DNA of 64,000 bases from a bacterium (GCA_030429345.1 JAUIFJ010000011.1:70795-134794), one strand, 5' to 3'; counted from the first letter of the stretch, positions 54,736 through 63,791 are shown. Notes: generated from the letters alone by a model not told the origin. Made by a program: numbers and translations.

Positions 54736-55212
54736 ATGCACCACTTACGAATTCTGACCCTGCTGCTCCTTGCGGGCAGCCTGCAGGCAGCCGGCTTGAG
54801 AACCGTCCTCATGGATCCCGCCTTCGACCTGGACTCGGAACAGCGAGTGCGTGTCGAAAACCTGCTCGAGGAACACGAACTGGAGCTGATCGACCTGCGA
54901 GCGTCCAGGGTGCGCGCCGAACTGGCACTTCAGCAGGCCGTGCGCAAAGGCGAGGAGTCCATATCCCGGTTGGAAAAGCGAGTGGACGAGGTCGCCGAGG
55001 CCCGCGCAAGCCTGGAGAAGAAGCGCCTGCGGACGCGGATGGAAGTGAGGAAAGTGCTAAGCAAGGAACAGCGGGAGCTCTTCGACCGCCTGCAACCGGC
55101 ACATCCGCCGCGAGCCGGCCTGCGCAAGGGGCCGCGCGTACAGGGCCCGCAGTGCCACGCCCGACTGCACGGACCGCCGCCGGCGAAAGGGCGGCATCGT
55201 GGTCTGCGCTAG
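54736..55212 (+). CDS. Exported Spy/CpxP-like helical protein
   Basis: A 158-residue protein with a signal peptide (residues 1-18) and a strong AAGGAG site before ATG 54736. The mature part is a long charged helix rich in Glu, Arg and Leu (about residues 32-115), containing LSKEQRELFDRLQP, reminiscent of the LTxxQ motif of periplasmic Spy/CpxP/zinc-resistance proteins. The C-terminal 40 residues are rich in Arg, His, Gly and Pro. Family assignment is tentative. It is divergent from sprA and may be an envelope-stress protein. Confidence 0.65.
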   Translation: MHHLRILTLLLLAGSLQAAGLRTVLMDPAFDLDSEQRVRVENLLEEHELELIDLRASRVRAELALQQAVRKGEESISRLEKRVDEVAEARASLEKKRLRTRMEVRKVLSKEQRELFDRLQPAHPPRAGLRKGPRVQGPQCHARLHGPPPAKGRHRGLR

Positions 55213-55273
55213 GGGGCCATTCCGGCTGTCCAGGAAAATGGACGAAGGGCGGGAAGGGGTGATGTGTCGGGGG

Positions 55274-55300
55274 TGTGCACGCTCCTACTCACAGACCACA
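55274..55300 (+). repeat. 27-bp dyad element, copy 3 (right arm degraded)
   Basis: Left arm TGTGCAC and the complete spacer GCTCCTACTCACA match copy 1; the right arm reads GACCACA, two changes from GTGCACA, and AGCTTTG follows. It is downstream of the exported helical protein gene and no plus-strand gene starts soon after, so this copy may be decayed or serve another purpose. Confidence 0.65.
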
Positions 55301-55365
55301 GCTTTGCGGCAAGGGAAAACTTTGCCGAATCTGTCAGCCGGGTCAAAATGTCCAGAGCGCTGGAC

Positions 55366-56547
55366 TCAGAGGCAGCGGATCAGATCGAACTGGCGCGTGC
55401 CCTCGGCGACGACGGCCTGGCCTTCGGCGTCGACGAGCACATCGATCTCCGAGCGGAAGCCCATCTCGGGCAGGTAGATTCCGGGTTCGATGGAGAAGAG
55501 GGTCCGCGGAATCAGGGGCCGTGTCTCACGGCTTTCCAGGTCGTCCATGTTGGCGCCGTTGGCGTGATCCACGGTGTGCATGCTGTGCCCGGTCCGGTGG
55601 ATGAAGGCCTCGCCGTAGCCTGCCTTGTCGATCAGGTCCCGCGCCGCACGATCCACTTCCCGGCCCTCGACGCGCCGGCCGGCCTGCAGGCCCTCGACCA
55701 CCAGTGCCAGGGCGGCTTCGCGGGCGTCCCGCGTGATCTCCCAGCGGGTCTGGATGACCTCCGGGACGGGTCCCGGGCCGGTCCAGCCCATCCAGGTCTC
55801 GTCGGCGTATACGGCGTGATCCGCCTTCTCGCGGGCCCAGAGGTCGATCAGCAGCAGCTGGTCCTTTTCCAGCAGGGCCGAGTGCTCCGGAGAGGGTTCG
55901 TAATGCGGGTCGCCCGCGTGGGGGCCTTGTGCGACAATCGGCGGATGATCCGTCTGCAGGCCCCGCCTGTCGAATTCCTGCAGGATCCACTGCTGGAGGT
56001 CGTATTCCTTCAGGGCCTGCCCTGACGCCAGATGCTCGCCGGCGCGGGCGAAGGCGCCGGCCGCGATATCCCGTAGCTGTACCGCCGCGCGCAGGTGACC
56101 TTCCATCTGTTCATCGTCCAGGGTCGCTTCGAAGTACTGCACGAGTTCGGCGCTCGAGCAGACCTCCACCCTCAGGCTGCGGATCAGGTCGATCGTTCCT
56201 CCGTCGACCCACGAGACCGTCGGGATCTCGGCCATCGGGCTGTACTCCATCGCCACGCGCCCCGCGCCGGCGAGCATGGCCGCCAGCTCCTCGCGCAGGC
56301 TGGTGTAGCTCAAGTAGCTGCGATCCTCCCCGGGAAGCCCGGCCAGGGTATGCGGCTCGATGCGGTGCTGGAGGCGGACGGGCTCGCCCTTGACCGGAAT
56401 CCAGTAGAAGCAGCGCCGGCTGCGCAGCCCCTGCAGCCCGAGCATGGAATCCGCGACGGGGTTGGTATCACGAAAGACGTAGAGCAGCCAGCCGTCGAGT
56501 CCCAGCTCCTGCAGCTTTTCGCGGATTTCCTTGATGCTCGCCTTCAT
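55366..56547 (-). CDS. M24-family metallopeptidase (Xaa-Pro aminopeptidase-like)
   Basis: A 393-residue cytoplasmic peptidase of the pita-bread fold. The N-terminal creatinase-like domain is followed by the catalytic domain with LIDLWAREK, VYADETWMGWTGP, FIHRTGHSMHT, LFSIEPGIYLPEMGFRSEIDVLV: aspartate, histidine and glutamate metal ligands are in the expected places, although the first aspartate motif is atypical (LIDLWA). It probably removes N-terminal residues ahead of proline. A strong AAGGAGG site precedes ATG 56547. It is divergent from the desulfurase gene. Confidence 0.88.
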   Translation of the reverse strand: MKASIKEIREKLQELGLDGWLLYVFRDTNPVADSMLGLQGLRSRRCFYWIPVKGEPVRLQHRIEPHTLAGLPGEDRSYLSYTSLREELAAMLAGAGRVAMEYSPMAEIPTVSWVDGGTIDLIRSLRVEVCSSAELVQYFEATLDDEQMEGHLRAAVQLRDIAAGAFARAGEHLASGQALKEYDLQQWILQEFDRRGLQTDHPPIVAQGPHAGDPHYEPSPEHSALLEKDQLLLIDLWAREKADHAVYADETWMGWTGPGPVPEVIQTRWEITRDAREAALALVVEGLQAGRRVEGREVDRAARDLIDKAGYGEAFIHRTGHSMHTVDHANGANMDDLESRETRPLIPRTLFSIEPGIYLPEMGFRSEIDVLVDAEGQAVVAEGTRQFDLIRCL

Positions 56548-56628
56548 CTTTTCCTCCTTGCTGGATGGCGGACCCTGTGGCGCGAAGCATACCAAATCGC
56601 GGGCAGGCCCGACAATTCCGGAGGAGCC

Positions 56629-57756
56629 GTGCAGGATATCTATTTCGATCACAATGCCTCCACTCCCCTGGCGCCGGAGGCGCGCCGGGCAATGGAGGAT
56701 TGGCTGGATCACGCCGCCAATCCGACCAGCGGGCATCGCGCCGGACAGGCGGCGGCCCGCGCCATCGAGCAGGCCCGCGAGGACCTGGCGCGCATGCTGG
56801 ACTGCGCTCCGGAGGAAGTCTACTTCACCAGCGGCGGGACGGAGGCGGACAACTGGGCGCTGCGCGGCATCTGCCACGGGGAGCCGGGGCACCTGGTCAG
56901 CTCGGCCATCGAGCATCCGGCGGTCATGGAGACCGTCCACGCGCTTCGTCGGGAAGGGTGGCAAACGGATCTGGCTCCGGTGGACGGCCAGGGGCGTGTA
57001 CGGATCGACGAGCTGCGCGGGCTCTTCACAGGAGAAACGCGCATCTGCAGCCTCATGCTGGCCAACAACGAGACGGGCGCGATCCAGCCTGTCGGAGAGA
57101 TGGCGGCTGCGGCTAGGGAACGGGGCATCGTGAGTCACACGGACGCCGCCCAGGCCCTGGGAAAGCACCCGGTCTCGTTTCGCGAACTGGGGGTGGATCT
57201 GCTGACCCTCGCCGGACACAAGATGAATGCGCCGATCGGAGTGGGAGCCCTTCTGGTCCGCAAGGGGCTGGAGCTGAAGCCGCTGCTCTACGGTGCCGGA
57301 CACGAAAGGGGCCTGCGCCCGGGGACGCTCAACCTGCACCAGATCGTTGCCCTGGGGGCGGCGGCAAAGCGCTTCCGGCTGGGCCGGGAAGAGGTCCTGG
57401 AGCACAACCGGAGCCTTCGGAACGCCTTCGTGATGCAGATGCGACAAGCGGTTCCGGGACTGCAGGTCAACGGCGAGGAGGCCGAAAGGCTGGGCAATAC
57501 GGCCAGCCTGGCTTTTCCGGGAATCCTGGCCGGCGACCTGCTGGCCGCCTGTCCCTGGCTTGCCGCCAGCGCGGGCGCGGCCTGCAACCGGGACTTCACC
57601 AAGGCGAGTCATGTACTCCAGGCCATGGGATTGCCCATGGAGCGTATACGCTCGACGATCCGGTTTTCTTTCGGGCTGGGGAACCGGATGGAAGAGATCC
57701 CCCAGGCGGTCGCGGAGATCCGCGCCGCCTGGGAGCGTCTCACGAAAAAGCCCTAG
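56629..57756 (+). CDS. Cysteine desulfurase (NifS/IscS family)
   Basis: A 375-residue PLP enzyme that releases sulfur (or selenium) from cysteine (or selenocysteine). IYFDHNASTPLAPE, TSGGTEADNWAL, SHTDAAQALGK and LAGHKMNAPIG (PLP Lys K198) are canonical. The catalytic cysteine is C319, in SAGAACNRDFTKASHVLQ, in the short-loop arrangement of group I-like enzymes, though the flanking SSGSAC consensus is altered. It may supply Fe-S clusters or thio-modification; given the selenoprotein in this window a selenium-delivery role is conceivable but unproven. GTG 56629 follows a GGAGGA site. Confidence 0.9.
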   Translation: MQDIYFDHNASTPLAPEARRAMEDWLDHAANPTSGHRAGQAAARAIEQAREDLARMLDCAPEEVYFTSGGTEADNWALRGICHGEPGHLVSSAIEHPAVMETVHALRREGWQTDLAPVDGQGRVRIDELRGLFTGETRICSLMLANNETGAIQPVGEMAAAARERGIVSHTDAAQALGKHPVSFRELGVDLLTLAGHKMNAPIGVGALLVRKGLELKPLLYGAGHERGLRPGTLNLHQIVALGAAAKRFRLGREEVLEHNRSLRNAFVMQMRQAVPGLQVNGEEAERLGNTASLAFPGILAGDLLAACPWLAASAGAACNRDFTKASHVLQAMGLPMERIRSTIRFSFGLGNRMEEIPQAVAEIRAAWERLTKKP

Positions 57757-58712
57757 TAGTCCCGGATGTTGGCGCGCAGGCGCTCGTTGACATCCCCGGG
57801 ATCGGCCTGGAAGGTGGTTCCGGTAATCGCCTCGAAGGCCTCGATGTACTTCAGGCAGGCTTCGATGCGCAGGTTCTCGTCGATCTCCGGCACGGGGCCG
57901 TCGCCGGTGAAGCCTCGTTCGGCGAGCCAGGTGCGCATCACGTCCTTGTCGATGCGTCGCTGCTCCTCGCCGGCCTCGAAGCGGGCCTGATAGGTGTCCG
58001 TATACCAGAAGCGGCTCGAGTCGGGAGTGTGGATCTCGTCGATCAGCACGATTCGACCATCGACCAGGCCGAACTCGTATTTCGTGTCGACCAGGATGAT
58101 CCCCTGGCGGGCGGCGATCTCCGTGCCGCGCTTGAAGAGGGCCATGCTGATCCGGCCCAGTTCCTCCATCATGTCGGCGCTCACATGGCCTCGGCGCACG
58201 ATCTCTTCCGCCGCCACGCTTTCGTCGTGATCCCCCTGCTCGGCCTTCGTGCTCGGCGTCAGGATGGGTTCCGCGAAGGCCTGGTCCTTCCTCATCCCCT
58301 CGGGCAGCACGTTTCCGCAGAACTCCCGCACGCCCTTCTTGTAGTGGGTCAGCACGCTGGTGCTTGTCGTACCGGTCAGATACCCGCGCACGACCATCTC
58401 CACCTTGAGCGGTTCCACGTCGCGCACGATCATCGCGTTGGGGTCCGGCAGGGAGACCACATGATTGTCTACAATATCCCGGGTCTGCTCGAACCAGTAG
58501 GCGGCCATCTGGTTCAGGACCTGCCCCTTGAAGGGTACGGTGGTCAGGACGACGTCGTAGGCACTGACGCGGTCGCTGGTGACGATCAGCCGGCGGCCCT
58601 CCCGGTGCCAGCTGTCACGCACTTTGCCGCTCTGGCGTACGCCCGGCAGGTCCAGCCGGATCTCGTCACAGGCAAGGGCAAGCTGCTCCTGCGCGATGCT
58701 GCGGTCGATCAT
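57753..58712 (-). CDS. purC: PurC, SAICAR synthetase
   Basis: A 319-residue phosphoribosylaminoimidazole-succinocarboxamide synthase of purine synthesis. GKVRDSWHREG, TSDRVSAYDVV, VRGYLTGTTSTS, LVDTKYEFGLVDG and DEIHTPDSSRFW are the expected motifs. The form is the longer, single-domain type (about 300 residues). ATG 58712 has a GAGAGGA site. It is 20 bp downstream of asnS and probably co-transcribed. Its end overlaps the desulfurase gene convergently by 4 bp. Confidence 0.96.
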   Translation of the reverse strand: MIDRSIAQEQLALACDEIRLDLPGVRQSGKVRDSWHREGRRLIVTSDRVSAYDVVLTTVPFKGQVLNQMAAYWFEQTRDIVDNHVVSLPDPNAMIVRDVEPLKVEMVVRGYLTGTTSTSVLTHYKKGVREFCGNVLPEGMRKDQAFAEPILTPSTKAEQGDHDESVAAEEIVRRGHVSADMMEELGRISMALFKRGTEIAARQGIILVDTKYEFGLVDGRIVLIDEIHTPDSSRFWYTDTYQARFEAGEEQRRIDKDVMRTWLAERGFTGDGPVPEIDENLRIEACLKYIEAFEAITGTTFQADPGDVNERLRANIRDY

Positions 58713-58732
58713 GGGTTCCTCTCCCTGTTTAT

Positions 58733-60124
58733 CTAGAACTCGCAATGGCCGGGTGTCCGCGGGTAGGGGATCACGTCGCGGATGTTCTCCATGCCGGTCA
58801 GGTACATCAGCATGCGTTCGAAGCCCAGGCCGAAGCCGCTGTGCGGTGCCGTGCCGTAGCGCCGGCTGTCCAGGTACCAGCGGTAGTCCTCTTCCTCCCC
58901 GCCCGTTCCGGCAATGGCTTCGCGTAATACACTCACGCGTTCTTCCCTCTGGCTGCCGCCGATGATTTCTCCAACGCCGGGAACCAGCAGATCCATGGCG
59001 GCGACGGTCTTGTCGTCGTCGTTGCGGCGCATGTAGAAGGCCTTGATGTCCTTCGGGTAGTCCACCAGGAAAACCGGGCGCCCCAGGTGCTTCTCTGTCA
59101 GCCAGCGCTCGTGTTCACTCTGCAGGTCCTTGCCCCAGGAGACGGGGAACTCGAAGGACTCGCCGCTGGCTTCCAGGGCCTTGACCGCGTCCGTGTAGGT
59201 CATGGTCTCGAAGGGGCTGGAGGCGACCTTCTCCAGCTCATCCAGCAGTCCCTTGCGGATCCACTGGCCGAAGAAGGCCATGTCTTCCGAGCAGTGCTCG
59301 AGAACATCGCGGATCAGGTAGCGCAGGAATTCGCCGGCCAGTTCGCAGTCTCCGGCAAGGTCGCAGAAGGCCATTTCGGGCTCGATCATCCAGAACTCGC
59401 TGGCATGGCGCGTGGTATTGCTGTTCTCCGCCCGGAAGGTCGGACCGAAGGTGTAGACGTCGCACAGAGCCAGCGAGAACATCTCCACGTTCAACTGGCC
59501 GCTGACCGTCAGATTCGTATCACGGGCGAAGAAGTCTTTCGTGTAGTCGACCTGGCCGTTCTGCAGCGGCGGGCTGGAGGGATCCAGGGTAGTGACGCGG
59601 AACATCTCCCCTGCGCCCTCGCAGTCGCTGCCCGTGATGATGGGCGTGTGCACATACACGAATCCGCGCTCCTGGAAGAACTGGTGGATCGCGTAGGCCA
59701 GGCGGCTGCGGACACGGAACACGGCGCCGAAGGTATTGGTCCGCGGGCGCAAATGGGCGATGGTGCGCAGGAACTCGAAACCATGGCGCTTCTTCTGGAG
59801 CGGATAGTCCGTGTCACAGTGTCCGACAATCGTCACCTGCTTCGGATGGATCTCGACCTTCTGGCCCTTGCCCTGGCTGGCGACGAGCGTTCCTGTCACA
59901 CGCAGACAGGATCCGGTCAGCGCCTTGGCCACCTCCACGTGGTTCTCGAGCTGCTCCGCGGTGTATACCACCTGGATGTTGCTCATGCACGAGCCGTCAT
60001 TGAGCTCGATGAAGGAGACGTTCTTGCCGCTGCGGTTGGTCCGCACCCATCCGGCTGTGGTGATCTCGGTGTCGACCAGGCTCCCGTCGGAGAGGAGACT
60101 GGCAATGCGGTTGCGCTTGCCCAT
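58733..60124 (-). CDS. asnS: AsnS, asparaginyl-tRNA synthetase
   Basis: A 463-residue class II aminoacyl-tRNA synthetase that charges tRNA-Asn. The N-terminal OB-fold anticodon-binding domain is followed by the class II core with [40 protein letters not shown] (motif 2), and [15 protein letters not shown] (motif 3). The short linker distinguishes it from AspRS. Its presence argues against sole reliance on transamidation of Asp-tRNA-Asn. ATG 60124 begins the conserved protein; upstream frame is not conserved. Confidence 0.95.
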   Translation of the reverse strand: MGKRNRIASLLSDGSLVDTEITTAGWVRTNRSGKNVSFIELNDGSCMSNIQVVYTAEQLENHVEVAKALTGSCLRVTGTLVASQGKGQKVEIHPKQVTIVGHCDTDYPLQKKRHGFEFLRTIAHLRPRTNTFGAVFRVRSRLAYAIHQFFQERGFVYVHTPIITGSDCEGAGEMFRVTTLDPSSPPLQNGQVDYTKDFFARDTNLTVSGQLNVEMFSLALCDVYTFGPTFRAENSNTTRHASEFWMIEPEMAFCDLAGDCELAGEFLRYLIRDVLEHCSEDMAFFGQWIRKGLLDELEKVASSPFETMTYTDAVKALEASGESFEFPVSWGKDLQSEHERWLTEKHLGRPVFLVDYPKDIKAFYMRRNDDDKTVAAMDLLVPGVGEIIGGSQREERVSVLREAIAGTGGEEEDYRWYLDSRRYGTAPHSGFGLGFERMLMYLTGMENIRDVIPYPRTPGHCEF

Positions 60125-60167
60125 GGAGTGCCTGCTTGCGTTAATAGGGGTATGGCTCAATGACCGG

Positions 60168-60188
60168 TTCCGGATCCCGGATCCGGAA
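60168..60188. repeat. 21-bp palindrome in the asnS upstream region
   Basis: TTCCGGATCC and GGATCCGGAA flank a single central C. It lies 44 bp upstream of asnS on one side and far from the divergent gene on the other. It could be an operator dyad for a dimeric regulator or a strong hairpin in a leader. The nested GGATCC resembles the hairpin at 16401-16425. Confidence 0.5.
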
Positions 60189-60399
60189 GCGCGGAATCTA
60201 TCAAATGGAGTCCATCCCTCCTTTTGCACGCCTTCGTGGTGCAAGTCCACCGAGGAACAGCCCTAAGTCCATAAAACAGCTTTGTCTATGCCTGAATGGT
60301 TCATCTGGGCCACTCTGGGCGCTTTCGCCTTCGGCGCTGCTGTCCCTGCTCTGCGCGGGATCCACAAAGAGTAATGGAAACAGCTATTTAGCGAAGGGG

Positions 60400-60424
60400 T
60401 GTGATTTCTGGCACAGATCCTGCC
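60400..60424 (+). promoter_or_regulatory. Sigma-54 promoter with overlapping CRP-like site
   Basis: TGGCACAGATCCTGCC at 60409-60424 has GG and GC ten bases apart, the -24/-12 spacing required by sigma-54 (RpoN) promoters, with TGGCAC matching the -24 consensus. TGTGA-N6-GCACA at 60400-60415 matches a CRP/FNR-family site with one change and overlaps the -24 box. The start codon lies about 60 bp downstream. A sigma-54 promoter needs an enhancer-binding activator, not seen in the window. Confidence 0.65.
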
Positions 60425-60484
60425 TAAGTCTTCACCGAAGCAAGATCCACTGCCTTGGACAGGCAATCTGAAAGGAAGTTCACG

Positions 60485-60814
60485 ATGAAGAAGACCCTCA
60501 CCACCATTGCCCTCGTATTGACCAGCGCCCTTGTCGCAAGCTCTGCCGTTGACAGAGTCAACACCCTGCAGGCTACTTCGTCGATCGGAAACGCTCCCCA
60601 GCTGCAGCAGCTGTACTACGCTGGCGTCGTCACGGACGTCATCAACAGCACGACATGCATTGTCCGCTGCGATGGCGGATTCGTATACGTTTCCTTCCCT
60701 ACGCGCTTCTTCGGCGATCCCGGGTCGGAAATCGATTTTAGCGCCGTATCACAAGGAACGATCAAGTACGAAAACAGCACCCTGCGCCATGTCCTGGCGC
60801 TGGACTGGAAATAG
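60485..60814 (+). CDS. Small exported protein (109 aa), relative of 61126 gene
   Basis: A secreted or periplasmic protein of unknown function with a signal peptide (residues 1-21) and a beta-rich mature part of about 88 residues: YYAGVVTDVIN, FVYVSFPTR and GTIKYENSTLRHVLALDWK. The strand pattern suggests a small OB-like barrel. The downstream protein at 61126 has the same order of segments (YFTGTAVEKLG, YLVLVFDG, GFAKYRSSQTRVLDV), so the two are probably distant paralogues. A GAAAGGAAG site precedes ATG 60485. It has its own promoter and terminator. Confidence 0.75.
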   Translation: MKKTLTTIALVLTSALVASSAVDRVNTLQATSSIGNAPQLQQLYYAGVVTDVINSTTCIVRCDGGFVYVSFPTRFFGDPGSEIDFSAVSQGTIKYENSTLRHVLALDWK

Positions 60815-60838
60815 AGAATCCTGATCTCCTGTCGTGTG

Positions 60839-60874
60839 CGGGCGGCTTCCACCAGGAAGCCGCCCGTTCTTTCT
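60839..60874 (+). terminator. Rho-independent terminator after the 60485 gene
   Basis: A 12-bp perfect stem, CGGGCGGCTTCC with GGAAGCCGCCCG (60839-60850 and 60855-60866), with an ACCA loop and a following T-rich TTCTTTCT. Confidence 0.9.
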
Positions 60875-61038
60875 CCCGTCGATGCTAGCGGCGGGATTTC
60901 TCATTGTGAGTGATAATCGTGAAACGTTTCCGGCCTGGTTCAATGCCCCCATTCCGGTTTGTGCGAATGAACCATGAAAGCAGGCCGCTTCCGGGTGTGA
61001 CAGGCATGGCAGGAATAAGTTATTGATAATTAGAGAAA

Positions 61039-61073
61039 TGTGATGTGGATCACAAACTGGCATGCGATATGCT
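61039..61073 (+). promoter_or_regulatory. Consensus CRP site abutting a sigma-54 promoter
   Basis: TGTGATGTGGATCACA at 61039-61054 is a perfect TGTGA-N6-TCACA dyad, the CRP-family consensus. Four bases downstream, TGGCATGCGATATGCT at 61058-61073 has GG (61059-61060) and GC (61071-61072) ten bases apart, the sigma-54 spacing. The start codon at 61126 lies 53 bp further on. The arrangement matches that upstream of the related gene at 60485. Confidence 0.65.
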
Positions 61074-61125
61074 AAAGGTACCCACGAAGGCAACAAGACA
61101 CGATGACAAGATCATGGAGAAAACA

Positions 61126-61464
61126 ATGAAGACCCTGACCACCCTGATGACCGGATTGCTGATCGCCTCCACCTCCTTCGCCGCCCGCGGCATGAGTGAC
61201 GTCAGCCTGGGTACACCCGGCGGCCTGAGCCCTGTCACGGACACGACGCCTGTCGTATACTTCACCGGCACGGCCGTCGAGAAGCTCGGCGAGAACTCCT
61301 GGGCCATGTACGTGAACAACGCCTATCTCGTGCTGGTCTTCGACGGCACGGTCAGCTTCGACAGCAACACGGCAATGCTGGTCAGCGGCACCTATGCCGG
61401 CTTTGCCAAGTACCGCTCCTCGCAGACGCGCGTGCTGGACGTGAACAGCTTCGAGATCAAGTAG
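61126..61464 (+). CDS. Small exported protein (112 aa), relative of 60485 gene
   Basis: A small protein with a signal peptide (residues 1-20) and a beta-rich mature domain. It has no family I can name. It is similar in length, segment order and C-terminus to the product of 60485, and the two are separated by a terminator, each with its own CRP-like plus sigma-54 promoter. ATG 61126 has GGAG six bases upstream; an in-frame ATG at 61114 lacks one. It may be secreted in response to a nutritional or stress signal. Confidence 0.75.
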   Translation: MKTLTTLMTGLLIASTSFAARGMSDVSLGTPGGLSPVTDTTPVVYFTGTAVEKLGENSWAMYVNNAYLVLVFDGTVSFDSNTAMLVSGTYAGFAKYRSSQTRVLDVNSFEIK

Positions 61465-61485
61465 GACAAACTTCCTTTCGAGCCA

Positions 61486-61517
61486 AAGGCGGGCGCCGCG
61501 GAGCGGGCCCGCCTTTT
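61486..61517. terminator. Terminator between the small exported gene and the M42 peptidase
   Basis: AAGGCGGGC (61486-61494) pairs with GCCCGCCTT (61507-61515) across a 12-nt loop, followed by TTTTC on the plus strand. As it lies between convergent genes and has A and T runs on both sides, it may work in both directions. Confidence 0.85.
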
Positions 61518-62543
61518 CTATTTCTTGTCGTAGCGGTACTTCAGCAGGGACTTCATGAGGGCCACGGTGGCCTGGAGCGCCTCTTCGTGCGTTCTCTCGA
61601 CACCGTGCGAGGCAGCGACTCCCGGGCCCGCCAGGGCAACTCGGAATTGGCCGCCTCCTCGCAGGGCGGCGCTTCCGTCACTTCCGTAATACGGGTACAC
61701 ATCCACTACATGGGGCAGTTTCTCCCTGCGCGCCAGCTCGACAAGCTCCCTGCGGAAGGTATAGTCGTAGGGGCCGCTGCTGTCCTTGGCGCAGATGCTC
61801 AGGTGGTGCTCGTCGCCATCCAGCCCGTCGCCTACCACACCCATGTCGATCACCAGCATGTCTTTCACGCTGGGCGGGAATCCCCCGGACGCGCCATGTC
61901 CCACTTCTTCATAATTCGAGAAGAAGAAGCAGACCGGGAGTTCCGCAAGCCTGTCTGCCAGGTCGTCCATCACCTGCAGCATACAGGCTGAGCCGGCCTT
62001 GTTGTCCAGGAAGCGTGATCGCAGATAACCCGTCTCGACGAACTCGAAACCGGGATCGAAGAGGACGATGTCGCCGATGCCGACTCCCGCCTGCTCGAGA
62101 TCTTCACGGCTGTTCGCCTTCAGGTCGAGTCTCACATGGACGTTTTCCATGGAGCGGTTCGTGCTGTCGACCTGCCGATTGGCGTGTACGGAAGGATTGT
62201 CCACCAGCAGGCAGCCTCGTATCCTTTTCTGGTCATGAGTCACCAGGGTCAGGCTGCTGCCGATGAACGAGGCGATCGGCCAGCCGCCCAGTTGTGAAAC
62301 GCGCAGCACCCCGTCGCCCGAGATGCTCGAAACGATCGCCCCGAGCGTATCGATGTGTCCGGCAACCAGCAGCTCCGGTTCCGGGTGGTTGCCTGCCAGC
62401 AGGGCGCCTTTCCGTGTCCGTTCCGTTCGTATGCCGCGGTCCCGGCATCGTTTTTCGAGCCAGTTGACGGCCTCGTCCGTGTAGCCGGTCGGGCTGTCCA
62501 CGGCGATCAGGTCTCGTGTCAGGCGGGTAACTTCGAGCATCAT
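61518..62543 (-). CDS. M42-family metallopeptidase
   Basis: A 341-residue cytoplasmic aminopeptidase of the M42/glutamyl aminopeptidase group with a nested PDZ-like subdomain. Metal-ligand regions appear in order: VAGHIDTLG (H63, D65), FLDNKAGSA, the NYEEVGHGASG glutamate pair, MLVIDMGVVG and a C-terminal SHGVERTH. Such enzymes form dodecameric tetrahedral complexes. The start at 62543 or 62540 (double ATG) is plausible. It converges on the gene at 61126. Confidence 0.92.
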   Translation of the reverse strand: MMLEVTRLTRDLIAVDSPTGYTDEAVNWLEKRCRDRGIRTERTRKGALLAGNHPEPELLVAGHIDTLGAIVSSISGDGVLRVSQLGGWPIASFIGSSLTLVTHDQKRIRGCLLVDNPSVHANRQVDSTNRSMENVHVRLDLKANSREDLEQAGVGIGDIVLFDPGFEFVETGYLRSRFLDNKAGSACMLQVMDDLADRLAELPVCFFFSNYEEVGHGASGGFPPSVKDMLVIDMGVVGDGLDGDEHHLSICAKDSSGPYDYTFRRELVELARREKLPHVVDVYPYYGSDGSAALRGGGQFRVALAGPGVAASHGVERTHEEALQATVALMKSLLKYRYDKK

Positions 62544-62675
62544 GTACTCCGGGTTTGTGCGGTCCAGAGGGGATCCTTACTATTTGATCGCATTGTCGCG
62601 AACCGGTCCCCGGTCGCTGCTAATCTACTGTCAATCTGTCCATCCGCAATACCATCCATAGATCGAGGACGCCAC

Positions 62676-63791
62676 ATGGCCGCGACCCGCGAGGTCGAAG
62701 GGATTCTTGAACTGAGTCCGAAAGGATTCGGTTTCCTTCGCCAGTTGAATGCAGATCTGAAAAGTCAGGACACGGACGCCTACGTGAGCCAGGATCTGTG
62801 TCGCAACATGAAACTGCGCAGCGGTTGCCTGGTGAAGGGGCTTGCCCAGCAGCAGAAGGGGCGCTCGCCGAAACTGTTCAAGGTCACCCATGTGCAGGGC
62901 TTGTCGCCGGCGGCCTGGAAGGACTGCAAGGACATCGACCAGCTGACGCCTGTCGATCCCGAGGAGAGGCTGGATCTGGAATACGCCGGGTGTCCGCCCG
63001 CCTGTCGCCTGCTGGATCTCTTCGTCCCCATCGGCAAGGGGCAACGAAGCCTGATTGTCGCTCCACCGCGCAGCGGCAAGACAGTGCTTCTGCAGCAGCT
63101 GGCCGAGTCCCTGCACCGCAATCATCCGGATGTATTACAACTGGTTCTGCTGGTCGATGAGCGTCCCGAGGAAGTCACCGACATGAAGCGGCACATCCGT
63201 GGACATGTGGTCGCTTCCAGCTCGGACAGCACGACAGTCAGTCATGTGAGGCTGGCGGAACTGCTGGCGGATCACGCCCGCCGCTGCGTGGAGGCGGGGC
63301 AGGAAGTCGTTCTGCTGCTGGATTCGCTGACCCGTCTGGGCCGTGCCTTCAACAAGGAAACGCGCAATAGCGGCCGGATCCTGTCCGGCGGCATCGACAG
63401 CCGGGCCCTGGAGCGTCCGAAGAGACTCTTCGGCGCAGCCAGGAAGATCCAGGATGGCGGCAGTCTTACCATTATTGCCAGCATTCTGGTCGGAACCGGA
63501 AGTCGAATGGATGACGTGATCTTCCAGGAGTTCAAGGGGACCGGCAACATGGAGCTGGTCCTGGACCGCCGCATGGCCGAGAAGCGCATCTGGCCGGCGA
63601 TCGACCTGGAGCAGTCCGGGACAAGAAAGGAAGAGAAGCTTCTTGGCGAAGCAGAATTGCGTGCGATGTCCCTTCTGCGCAGCGGGCTGATCAGTCGGGG
63701 TGCGGCCCAGGCCATGCCGGAGTTGATCAAGAAAATGGCTTCCACCCCGTCCAACGCGGACCTGATCAAGGCCCTGCCCGGCTTGCGCTAG
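62676..63791 (+). CDS. rho: Transcription termination factor Rho (short form)
   Basis: A 371-residue hexameric RNA helicase that ends transcription. It has an N-terminal RNA-binding cold-shock-like part (GILELSPKGFGFLR through DAYVSQDLCRNMKLRSGCLVKG), then the catalytic core with the P-loop APPRSGKT, LLVDERPEEVTDMKRH, LLLDSLTRLGRAFN and SGGIDSRALERPKRLF, and the GSRMDDVIFQEFKGTGNMEL segment. It lacks the N-terminal helical domain present in E. coli Rho (419 residues), and the extra insertions seen in many FCB Rho proteins. ATG 62676 has GAGGA upstream. It precedes a possible rRNA leader. Confidence 0.93.
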   Translation: MAATREVEGILELSPKGFGFLRQLNADLKSQDTDAYVSQDLCRNMKLRSGCLVKGLAQQQKGRSPKLFKVTHVQGLSPAAWKDCKDIDQLTPVDPEERLDLEYAGCPPACRLLDLFVPIGKGQRSLIVAPPRSGKTVLLQQLAESLHRNHPDVLQLVLLVDERPEEVTDMKRHIRGHVVASSSDSTTVSHVRLAELLADHARRCVEAGQEVVLLLDSLTRLGRAFNKETRNSGRILSGGIDSRALERPKRLFGAARKIQDGGSLTIIASILVGTGSRMDDVIFQEFKGTGNMELVLDRRMAEKRIWPAIDLEQSGTRKEEKLLGEAELRAMSLLRSGLISRGAAQAMPELIKKMASTPSNADLIKALPGLR

